Of a stretch of 31,871 nt of DNA, positions 1 to 6,906 are shown piece after piece. The translations under genes were made by a program, and so were the position numbers. Positions within the stretch are counted from its first letter, which is position 1. Every line of letters starts with the position of its first letter. Under the pieces are notes generated by a model that saw only the letters and a program-made list of their open reading frames with translations, was not told where the DNA came from and made no database searches. Location: contig DASPZU010000074.1 of the NCBI GenBank assembly GCA_035636095.1, forward strand, positions 1 through 31,871. Reading direction: 5' to 3'. This DNA is from Gp7-AA10 sp035636095. GTDB taxonomy: Bacteria > Acidobacteriota > Thermoanaerobaculia > Gp7-AA8.

Positions 1-87
1 TGGATCGAGCATTAACTGAATCGCTTCCTTCAGTGCTCTTCCTGCTCTCGATCTACCGGCGCTTCTCTTCTGGTAGGCTCTCTCCAT
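1..87 (-). CDS. 5' end of an unidentified gene running off the left edge
   Basis: On the minus strand an ATG at 87-85 is preceded at good spacing by an AAGGAGA ribosome-binding site, and 29 codons run to the window edge without a stop. The visible peptide is basic, beginning MERAYQKRSAGRSRAGR. I do not recognise it. Its position next to a transposase remnant makes a mobile-element protein possible, but nothing in the 29 residues proves this. Confidence 0.4.
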   Translation of the reverse strand, partial: MERAYQKRSAGRSRAGRALKEAIQLMLDP

Positions 88-182
88 GGCGGTTCTCCTT
101 TCTCTTTCACAACCGGATCGTACGACCCGGTGAAAGGAACCTCCATCTCACTTTTCAACTAAGCTCGGGACATCCTCTCAAC

Positions 183-404
183 CATTGGTACACTGACCTC
201 GCCGACGCCCGCCGCGTCATTACCGAATGGATGCGGGAGTACAACGAAGAACGCGAACACGGCACATTGGGAGTGATGCCGCGCGAGTTTGCGAGAAGCG
301 CTATGGAACACGCGGAAATCGCAGACAGCGCGATTCCCGCCCTTCCCGCAGCGCCCGCCGCTACTGGAGCAAGGACGACGAATTACCCGGTCCACTTATT
401 ATGA
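183..404 (+). pseudogene. IS3-family transposase, C-terminal remnant
   Basis: The frame encodes the typical end of an IS3 OrfB integrase core: WYTDLADARRVITEW followed by MREYNEEREHGTLG and a MPREFA-like tail. In intact relatives the segment reads Wr-x-YN-x2-RPH-x2-LG-x-tP-x-eFA. Only about 70 codons of the roughly 280-codon catalytic protein remain, and the DDE residues are missing. The sequence upstream (1-182) encodes no transposase and even holds an oppositely oriented gene start, so the element was cut by another event. A 7-base inverted repeat, ATGAGGT at 401-407 and ACCTCAT at 424-430, straddles the end and might be part of the old terminus. Confidence 0.7.
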
Positions 405-459
405 GGTAGACCTAAATGGGGAGACCTCATCCGAACGTGCGGAACCATCTTCTTCAAGT

Positions 460-1398
460 TCACATACCTGTCAGCGATAAATAGCGGCGCACGGCGCGGG
501 ATCGCGGCGCGAAATCCACCGCAAACACTCCGCTCGATGTCGCGGCATATAGTTGCGATCCGCTGGGCGCAAGCAAAAGCGCGTGGATGAAGCCGTTCGG
601 CAATCCATCGTTGAAAACAACCCACGTCGCGCCTCGGTCCGTCGAGCGGAAGATCCCCAGGGACGGCGTCCCGGCGTATACCGTCGTTCGGTTTTGCAGC
701 GCGAGCGCGCTGACCCAGTTGGAGCGGATGCCATTGCTGATCGGCACCCAGCTCTCGCCGCCGTCGTCGGTACGAAAAACGGCTGCGAACGGCGTCGCGG
801 CGAAAATCGTGGATGGCGAGCTCGGGTCGATGACGATCGACGTGATCGAAGAGGGGATCGTGATCCCGTTGTTGACCTGCTTCCACGTGTTGCCGCTGTC
901 CGTGGATTTGAGAACGCCGCGATTGCTGCCGGCATAGACAGTCGCCGAGTTGGTCGGATCAACCGCGAACGTGATGATAAATCCGGTGATGCCGGTCGGC
1001 CGCTCGATCCACCTCGTGCCGCCGTCGAAGCTTTGAAAGATTCCATAGCCGCGTGTGCCGAGGTAAATGTTGGATTGATTGTCGATGACGATGGAGGAGA
1101 CGTCGATCGACGACGACGGCAGTCCCTGATTGATCGCAGTCCAGTGCTGTCCGCCATCGCTGCTTTTGAAGACGCCGCTCCCGCCCGCATAGAGCACCAA
1201 GGGCTGGCGCGGATCGGCGGCAATCGCATCGAACGATCCCGCGTTGAGCGCAGTCCATTCGCTTCCGCCGGCTCGAACGAAAATGCCTGAATCCGTTGCC
1301 GCGTAGAGATTTCCTCCGTCGAAAAGAAGTGCATTCACGTTGACGCCGGTGAGGCCGGCACTCTGCCAGGTGAGGACCAATGCAAGAGCGAAATTCAT
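460..1398 (-). CDS. BNR/sialidase-like beta-propeller repeat protein
   Basis: A 312-residue protein made almost wholly of repeats of the type SxDGGxxW: KSSDGGQHW, QSFDGGTRW, KSTDSGNTW, RTDDGGESW and RSTDRGATW. Each is followed by a strand containing YAGT, YLGT or YAAT. This is the signature of BNR/Asp-box propellers (VPS10/photosystem II stability factor-like). The hydrophobic start MNFALALVL may be a weak export signal without the usual basic residues. There are no sialidase catalytic residues that I can assign, so a binding or structural role outside the membrane is more likely than hydrolysis. The ATG overlaps the stop of the upstream methyltransferase by four bases (ATGA, 1395-1398), so the two are probably translated together. 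Confidence 0.8.
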   Translation of the reverse strand: MNFALALVLTWQSAGLTGVNVNALLFDGGNLYAATDSGIFVRAGGSEWTALNAGSFDAIAADPRQPLVLYAGGSGVFKSSDGGQHWTAINQGLPSSSIDVSSIVIDNQSNIYLGTRGYGIFQSFDGGTRWIERPTGITGFIITFAVDPTNSATVYAGSNRGVLKSTDSGNTWKQVNNGITIPSSITSIVIDPSSPSTIFAATPFAAVFRTDDGGESWVPISNGIRSNWVSALALQNRTTVYAGTPSLGIFRSTDRGATWVVFNDGLPNGFIHALLLAPSGSQLYAATSSGVFAVDFAPRSRAVRRYLSLTGM

Positions 1399-2024
1399 TC
1401 GAGTCGCGCCAGAAACAGGATGTGCGGATGCGGATAACCGCGATCAATCCGTTGATACGTAGCCGAGAGCCCATGCCGTCGCAACCGCTCGGCGAATTCG
1501 GAGGGCGCTTCGTAGCTGAAGGATTCGCCGAGGGTCAGATGGAGGGCGGATGCGAGGCGCTCCTGCACGCGATTCCAGGAGTGCTTCACGCGCGCCGTCG
1601 GATCGTGTTCCTTGATCAGCAGCGTCCCCCCCGGCTTCAGGCGCTCTCGCACCCGATCGAGAAAGCCGTCCCAATCGCGGATGGGCATTTTGTAGAGGAC
1701 GTCGATGATCGCGACGGCATCGAATGTCCCTCGAATGCAATCGTCGTATCCGATGACGTTCTTGATCCCATCGAGCTTACGCACTTTGTGCGCATCGGGA
1801 TCGATGGCCGTCGGCCGTGCGCCGCGTTCACGGGCGAGAACGGAAAACAGCCCGTGGCCGGCACCGACATCGAGCAGCGTCGCGTTGGCAGGGAGATACG
1901 GAATCACGCGAAGGAAAGGGGAGGTGAGGAAGCGGATCAGCACATGCGCCCGCGACCGAATCGGGAAATGACGATAGGCGCGGTGAAGTACGATTAGCGC
2001 ACGGATGAAGCCCACGTCACGCAT
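1395..2024 (-). CDS. class I SAM-dependent methyltransferase
   Basis: 209 residues. Motif I is LLDVGAGHGLFS (around residues 50-61), followed by the acidic end of strand 2 (TAIDPD), a motif II-like FDAVAIIDVLYKMP and the LKPGGTLLIKE segment of motif III. These bind S-adenosylmethionine. The substrate cannot be told; the N-terminal 40 residues (basic, with RALIVLHRAYRHFP) may contact a membrane or lipid substrate. The start ATG lies directly beside a heptamer-built hairpin (2031-2105), which forms its leader and supplies a partial ribosome-binding site (AGGACTT). It is divergent from the glycosyltransferase operon at 2071 and coupled to the BNR protein downstream. Confidence 0.8.
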   Translation of the reverse strand: MRDVGFIRALIVLHRAYRHFPIRSRAHVLIRFLTSPFLRVIPYLPANATLLDVGAGHGLFSVLARERGARPTAIDPDAHKVRKLDGIKNVIGYDDCIRGTFDAVAIIDVLYKMPIRDWDGFLDRVRERLKPGGTLLIKEHDPTARVKHSWNRVQERLASALHLTLGESFSYEAPSEFAERLRRHGLSATYQRIDRGYPHPHILFLARLE

Positions 2025-2030
2025 TGTAGA

Positions 2031-2105
2031 AGTCCTGAGTCCTGTGTCCTGAGTCCCGAGTGAGAAGCCGATGACTCAGGACTCAGCACTCAGGACTCAG
2101 GACTC
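2031..2105. repeat. heptamer-built inverted repeat between divergent genes
   Basis: The left arm (2031-2061) consists of near-tandem copies of the heptamer GAGTCCT, and the right arm (2073-2105) of its complement AGGACTC, with about 11 bases between them. The arms pair over about 30 bases with few mismatches. The right arm is inside the beginning of the 2071 reading frame. The element occupies essentially the whole gap between the divergent genes at 2024 and 2071. Confidence 0.85.
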
Positions 2106-3834
2106 TCCCTGGCGCGAAGCCGCGGGCGCGCTGGTTGTCCTCATCTCCCGTTTGGCGACGATGCCGAAGACCTTCTGGGAGGGCGACGAGCTGCTTTTCG
2201 CGGCCGCGATTCAGAAGTTCGATCCGTGGAGCTCGCGTCCGCATCCACCCGGCTACCCGCTCTACGTCGGCCTCGGCAAATTTGCGGCGCTTTTCACCGA
2301 TCCATTTCACGCTCTGGTCGCGTTGAGCGTCATCGCCAGCGTGATCGGCTTCGTCGCGCTCGCGCTTGCCTTTCAGCACCTCCTGCAGGATCGCGATCTC
2401 GCTGTTTGCGGGGCGCTGATTTTCTATTTCTCCGCCTCGATGCTCGTCCACGGCACGCTGCCGCTCTCCGATGGTCCGGCCATGATGTTTGTGGCCTTGA
2501 TGCTGTGGGCCGCCACCGGGTTTCCCGAGAATGTCAGCGAGCGCCGCGCGATCGCGCTGGGGCTGGCGGCGTCGGCGGCCATCGGCACGCGTCCACAGCT
2601 GGTGGTCTCCATCCTGCCGTTGTTTTTGATCCTGCTGTTGTGGACGCGCAACTTCCGCAAGATCGCGGCCGGCGTAATCAGCTTCGCCGTTTTGTCGGTG
2701 GCCTGGTTCGCGCCCCTGATGGATGCAGCGGGCGGTTGGGCGAAGCTGCTGTTGTGGGAGAGCCGGCAGGCGAGTTACGTCGCGACGCATGATGCCGCCA
2801 TGTCGCGCGGCGCGAGCACGACCAACGTGATTCTGTCGCGGTTCGTCGCGCATCCGTGGGGGCCGAAGTGGATCGCGCTGCCGCTTTTCGCAATCGCGAT
2901 CTTCGGGATCTTCGCGCTGGCGCGACGGCCGAAGCGGCCGCTGATCCCGATCGCGATTTTCACGCTCCTGCAATTCATCTTCGCCATCTACGTCATGGAC
3001 CCTGCCGACGGCGCCCGGTACAGCCTGCCGCACATGATCGCGATCGCGCTTCTGGTCGCGGCCGGACTCGATGTGATCCGCAGGAGCACGCAGATGCGCG
3101 TCGTTCCGTGGGTGGCGACCATCGTCCTGGCCATCGCGTCGCTCGCCTATACCTGGCCGATCGTCGGCACGCGGCGCGTTGTTCCATCGCCGCCGGCAGC
3201 CGCCGCGGCGTTTGCGAACTCGAATTTCGCGCCTAACACGGTCATCGCCTATGAGCTGTCGTTGCGCCCGCACGCCGAGCATCTCCTGTCGCGATTTCAG
3301 TCGATTGCCGTTGAAAAAGCGTTGGCGGCCTTCTACGACCGGCCTGAAGTGCCGCTGGTGCTGTTCGGCGACGGCGGATCGCAAATCGGCGGCGCGCGCG
3401 TTTTCTTCTGGCCCGAGAGCGATGCCTACGGAAAGCTGACCCGAAACCACTATCGCGTCGTGACGCTGGAGCGGATTCCGCCAACCGAGCGCTTCCTTCC
3501 TGTCCGCGGCGTCTATCCGCTCGAGCGCACTGTCGCCGGCGACACCTGGCGGTGGCTGGCGCGCGACGCGTTGATCCGCTTGCCGGCCGCGCACGAACGC
3601 CATGTGACGCTGATCCTTCGCCTGTCGCCCGATACGCCGTATGACGCGAATGTTGTGACCGTCGCGGGGATCCGAACCAGGGTCACCAGGCAGCCGTCGC
3701 CAATCACGATCACGATCGCGTCGGGCGACATCGCGATTCACGCCGAGCAGGCCTTTGCGCCCGCCAGCGTTCTGCACAATCAGGATCCGCGCATCCTCGC
3801 CGTTCAGCTCATTCGAGTCGTACAATCGCCTTGA
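2071..3834 (+). CDS. GT39-like polytopic membrane glycosyltransferase
   Basis: 587 residues. The first two thirds are strongly hydrophobic, with about ten membrane helices; the last roughly 190 residues look soluble. The first loop holds WEGDELLF (around 37-43), an acidic motif expected in GT-C enzymes such as PMT/ArnT, followed by RPHPPGYPLY (around 57-66), also typical of this superfamily. Such enzymes transfer a sugar from a polyprenyl-phosphate donor to a lipid or protein on the outer face of the inner membrane. The ATG at 2071 is immediately followed by heptamer repeats, so residues 2-12 (TQDSALRTQDS) are repeat-encoded. The next ATG (2161) would remove the first membrane helix, so 2071 is preferred. 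It overlaps the following gene by one base (TGATG). Confidence 0.75.
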   Translation: MTQDSALRTQDSPWREAAGALVVLISRLATMPKTFWEGDELLFAAAIQKFDPWSSRPHPPGYPLYVGLGKFAALFTDPFHALVALSVIASVIGFVALALAFQHLLQDRDLAVCGALIFYFSASMLVHGTLPLSDGPAMMFVALMLWAATGFPENVSERRAIALGLAASAAIGTRPQLVVSILPLFLILLLWTRNFRKIAAGVISFAVLSVAWFAPLMDAAGGWAKLLLWESRQASYVATHDAAMSRGASTTNVILSRFVAHPWGPKWIALPLFAIAIFGIFALARRPKRPLIPIAIFTLLQFIFAIYVMDPADGARYSLPHMIAIALLVAAGLDVIRRSTQMRVVPWVATIVLAIASLAYTWPIVGTRRVVPSPPAAAAAFANSNFAPNTVIAYELSLRPHAEHLLSRFQSIAVEKALAAFYDRPEVPLVLFGDGGSQIGGARVFFWPESDAYGKLTRNHYRVVTLERIPPTERFLPVRGVYPLERTVAGDTWRWLARDALIRLPAAHERHVTLILRLSPDTPYDANVVTVAGIRTRVTRQPSPITITIASGDIAIHAEQAFAPASVLHNQDPRILAVQLIRVVQSP

Positions 3835-4622
3835 TGCGGCGCCCGTCCGTTTCCTTCGTCATCCCGATGTTCAACGAGGAGGAGAACATCGACCACGCCA
3901 TCGACGCGGCCGTCGAGGCCTTGACGAAGTACACCGACGACTACGAAATCATCATCGTCGACGACGCCTCGACCGACGCCTCGCCCATGCTGGTCGCGCG
4001 CCGCAGCGCCGAGAATCCGCACATCCGCGTGATTCGCCACGAGAAAAATCGGAGATTGGGGGGCGCGCTGAAGACCGGCTTCGCTGCCACCAGCAAGGAT
4101 CTCGTCCTGTACATGGACGCCGACCTCCCCTTCGATCCCGACGTCCTTGGCCGCGCCATTCGCGCCATGGAGGTCACCGGCGCCGATGTGATCGCGGGGT
4201 ATCGTCACGACCGCACCATCGAGGGTCCGCGGCGCGCCATCTACTCCTATGTCTACAACGCGCTGATCGGCGTGCTCTTCGGCTGGCCGCATCGCGATAT
4301 CAACTTCTCGTTCAAGCTTCTCAAGCGCGAGGTGCTCGAGGCCGTCGAGCTCAAATCGGAGGGATCGCTGATCGACGCCGAGCTGATCGTCAAAGCGAAG
4401 AATCACGGGTTCGCAATCCAGCAGATCGGTCTCGATTATTTCCCGCGCATCCGCGGGAAGTCGCATCTGTCGTCGCCCACTGTGATCCTCAAGATCTTTG
4501 CGGAGCTGGTGCGGCTCTATCCCGAAATGCGAAAGCGAGTCGACAAGGCAGAAGGCAGCGAAAAGTCAGAAGGCAGAAGGCAGAAGGCAGAAGTAAAACA
4601 ACTGCGGCCTCCTGCATTGTGA
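3834..4622 (+). CDS. family 2 glycosyltransferase (dolichyl-phosphate sugar synthase type)
   Basis: 262 residues. The GT-A fold is clear: VSFVIPMFNEEENI at the start, EIIIVDDASTD, then YMDADLPFDPD carrying the DxD nucleotide-sugar/metal site. The lack of membrane helices at the C terminus and the general layout fit polyprenyl-phosphate mannose/glucose synthases, which supply the lipid-linked sugar used by GT-C enzymes; the upstream gene is just such an enzyme. The ATG at 3834 overlaps its stop (TGATG). An in-frame TTG at 3831 is a less likely start. The last 25 residues or so are lysine- and glutamate-rich and come from the repeat at 4546-4653, so they are probably an accidental tail. A TACAAT box at 3821-3826 lies seven bases before the ATG. 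Confidence 0.85.
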   Translation: MRRPSVSFVIPMFNEEENIDHAIDAAVEALTKYTDDYEIIIVDDASTDASPMLVARRSAENPHIRVIRHEKNRRLGGALKTGFAATSKDLVLYMDADLPFDPDVLGRAIRAMEVTGADVIAGYRHDRTIEGPRRAIYSYVYNALIGVLFGWPHRDINFSFKLLKREVLEAVELKSEGSLIDAELIVKAKNHGFAIQQIGLDYFPRIRGKSHLSSPTVILKIFAELVRLYPEMRKRVDKAEGSEKSEGRRQKAEVKQLRPPAL

Positions 4623-4653
4623 CTTCTGCCTTCTGCCTTCTGCCTTCTGCCTT
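4546..4653. repeat. second heptamer-built inverted repeat, at a gene junction
   Basis: The left part carries near-tandem GAAGGCA heptamers (best block 4565-4594). The right arm (4622-4653) is the complementary TTCTGCC series. The arms pair perfectly for about 27 bases around a loop of about 27 bases (4595-4621). The GT2 stop (4620-4622) lies at the loop/right-arm border, and the likely TTG start of the deacetylase (4652) at the end of the right arm. The unit length (7) and architecture match the element at 2031-2105 although the heptamer differs. Confidence 0.85.
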
Positions 4654-5386
4654 GCGAAAGCTCATCGTCACCGCGGATGACGTTGGGCTCGACCGCGGGA
4701 TGACTGCCGGCGCCATCGAAGCGCATCGCAACGGCATCGTGACTGCATGTTCGATCGTCGCGAACGGTCGCGAATTTGACGACGCCGTGGCGCGACTGCG
4801 CGATGTGCCCGCGCTCGAAGTGGGCGTGCATCTGACGCTGGTCGAGGAACGCGCGCTGACGACGGGCAAGCCCATGCCAAGTGACTGGATGCGATTTCTC
4901 ATCTCGCGAAAGACGAATGTCGAATCGGAGCTGCGCGCGCAGATCGAGCGCGTCGTTGCCACGGGATTGCGCGTCACGCATCTCAACGGCCACCAACATT
5001 TGCACCAGTGGCCGCGTATCAGTCGCATCGTGCGGCGACTGGCGGGCGAATATGGGATTCACTACGTGCGCACCGTGAACGACCGGGGCGGCATCCGGCG
5101 CCGGCTGGCTGTCGCGTTGCTGAGCCGGCTGGCGGGCGAGGGCGCCCGCCGCCACACGACTATCGGCGTGGCTGAGGCTGGGCACTTGACCGCGGAAAGA
5201 ATTGTCGCGCTGTTCGATTGCGTGAGCGGTGTCACGGAGCTGGTCGCGCATCCCGGCTTAAATGTCGCCGGCTACGCCCACTGGAACTATGAGTGGGAGA
5301 ATGAGACCCGAGCGCTTTGCGACCCTCGGGTGCGCGAGGCGATCGGAGACAAAAATATTCAATTGATCGGCCCATCCAAAGCATGA
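4652..5386 (+). CDS. YdjC/ChbG/HpnK-family carbohydrate deacetylase
   Basis: 244 residues from TTG 4652. The opening KLIVTADDVGLDRGMTAGA contains the paired Asp of the family's metal site. The HLNGHQHLHQWP segment (about residue 110) supplies the metal histidines, and VAHPG near the C terminus completes the active site. YdjC-family enzymes remove acetyl groups from N-acetylated sugars, and a subgroup (HpnK) is tied to hopanoid synthesis. Here the neighbours suggest trimming of a lipid- or protein-linked glycan. An alternative GTG start at 4619 overlaps the GT2 stop as GTGA and would add 11 repeat-encoded residues; TTG 4652 matches the family's usual start a few residues before the ADD motif. 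The stop overlaps the next ATG (ATGA, 5383-5386). Confidence 0.8.
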   Translation: MRKLIVTADDVGLDRGMTAGAIEAHRNGIVTACSIVANGREFDDAVARLRDVPALEVGVHLTLVEERALTTGKPMPSDWMRFLISRKTNVESELRAQIERVVATGLRVTHLNGHQHLHQWPRISRIVRRLAGEYGIHYVRTVNDRGGIRRRLAVALLSRLAGEGARRHTTIGVAEAGHLTAERIVALFDCVSGVTELVAHPGLNVAGYAHWNYEWENETRALCDPRVREAIGDKNIQLIGPSKA

Positions 5387-6906
5387 AACCACCTCTCGCT
5401 GTTCTGCTCTTCTCGTTTGCCACCGCAGCAACTGCCAGCGTCGGCCTTTACACCTCGAAGCCGCGCCTCGACTCGATTGTCAGCCGCGGAGCTCTGATCA
5501 GGTTCAGTTTCACGCCGTTTGTCAACGAGGTGGACGAACGAGACGTAACCGTCGATTTTTCGGCTGCGCCTGCAACGATCGAGTCGATCGCTGGACGCGA
5601 CTTCAATTGCCTCGTGAGCGGGTCGACGGCGCGCTGCACGCGCGCGCTGTTCCCGAAAAATACGGTCGGCAGCATCGACGTCGACGTTCGCATGCCATCC
5701 AGCCTGATGGGCGGTCGCGTCGTGGTGGTCAGTACGATCACAGCCGCCAGCGGATCGACGTATACCTGGAGCCCGTGGGTCATCGTGCCGAGCACGTTTC
5801 TGGTCACGAACACGAACTCGGAAGGCGCGGGCTCGCTGCGCGATGCCATCGCAGCGGCGAACGCCGCATGCACGGACAGGCAGCCGTGTGAAATCGAGTT
5901 TCAAACTTCGGGCACCATCGCGCCGCAGACGCCTCTTCCGGCCATCACTGCACAGCGGCTCTCGATCGATGGACAGAAGCAGGTGATCCTCGAGGGCAAC
6001 CAGATGCCGTCGGCGGGACTCACGGTCACAGGAAGTGACATCATCACGATTAGCGGATTCCAAATCCAGAACTGGGGAGGGGCGGGGATTCTGCTGAACG
6101 TCTCACCGCGCACTTCCTTGGGGGCGACCATCGCCGACAACGACCTCCACGGAAATCTGCGGGGCCTCATGAGCCTTGGCTCGGCGTTTCTCTACGCTCA
6201 CGACAACGTCATCAGCAACAATCAGCGCAGCGGCGTTTGGATCGAGTCGGGCTATTACCCCGCCGTTTACGAGAACACGATCGACGGAAACGGCGCGAGC
6301 GGCGTCTACTTCGGGCCTGGCTGCCAGTTCGGAGCGGCCGACGAAAACGAGATCCGCGGCAATCGCGACTTTGGCGTCGCGATCTCGCCGCAGTCGAAGT
6401 GGATCGAGGTGCGCGGCAACTCCATGAAGGGCAACGGTCAGCTCGGCATCGACTTCGCCCTCGATCTCGTCACGCCGAATGTCGCTGACGACTCCACGCG
6501 TCCGGTACCGAACGCGCCAGTCATCACATCAGCGCAATACGATTCGACGTACCGGAAGACGGTCATCCGAGGCCACGTCGATCTGCGAAAACCGGCCGAC
6601 GTCGGCTACTACAGTCCGCTGGTCGACGTCTACAGCAGCGCGGGCCTCGATGCGCACGGAATGGCGCAGGGCGAACAGATGCTGAACTATCGCGCCGACT
6701 ACGGCAATGCCGTCAAGATCGATTCCAACGGCGATTTCATTTACATCGTCGACGCCGATCTGACCGGACGGTACATCTCCGCCACTTACACTCGCTTTTA
6801 CGGGCTGGGAAAGGGTGTCACGTCGACAGCCCTGCAGCCGCGCCCGCAGTACTATGAGAGCTGGCAGTCGACTTCGGAGATGAGCAATCCGGTTCGCGTG
6901 CCATGA
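5383..6906 (+). CDS. exported right-handed beta-helix protein (first of two paralogues)
   Basis: 507 residues from ATG 5383. A signal peptide (MKPPLAVLLFSFATAATAS) is followed by an Ig-like domain of about 110 residues, then a linker resembling SEGAGSLRDAIAAANAAC, typical of CSLREA/polymorphic-outer-membrane-like proteins. A parallel beta-helix region follows, with N/G-rich turns (NQRSGVWIESG, NGASGVYFGPG, NRDFGVAI). The C-terminal 130 residues are a separate beta-rich domain. Such helices bind or cleave polysaccharides or act as adhesins; no lyase catalytic residues are evident. I chose ATG 5383 because it gives a signal peptide and an ATGA overlap with the deacetylase. Confidence 0.8.
   Translation: MKPPLAVLLFSFATAATASVGLYTSKPRLDSIVSRGALIRFSFTPFVNEVDERDVTVDFSAAPATIESIAGRDFNCLVSGSTARCTRALFPKNTVGSIDVDVRMPSSLMGGRVVVVSTITAASGSTYTWSPWVIVPSTFLVTNTNSEGAGSLRDAIAAANAACTDRQPCEIEFQTSGTIAPQTPLPAITAQRLSIDGQKQVILEGNQMPSAGLTVTGSDIITISGFQIQNWGGAGILLNVSPRTSLGATIADNDLHGNLRGLMSLGSAFLYAHDNVISNNQRSGVWIESGYYPAVYENTIDGNGASGVYFGPGCQFGAADENEIRGNRDFGVAISPQSKWIEVRGNSMKGNGQLGIDFALDLVTPNVADDSTRPVPNAPVITSAQYDSTYRKTVIRGHVDLRKPADVGYYSPLVDVYSSAGLDAHGMAQGEQMLNYRADYGNAVKIDSNGDFIYIVDADLTGRYISATYTRFYGLGKGVTSTALQPRPQYYESWQSTSEMSNPVRVP

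Noticed and set aside
2083..3825. 580-codon open frame on the minus strand
   Set aside because: It mirrors the glycosyltransferase gene, is extremely Arg/Asp-rich and has no domain; it is a by-product of GC-rich codon use.
4546..4653. Possible CRISPR or tandem array
   Set aside because: The units are 7 bases without spacers and occur as inverted arms, so this is not a CRISPR array.
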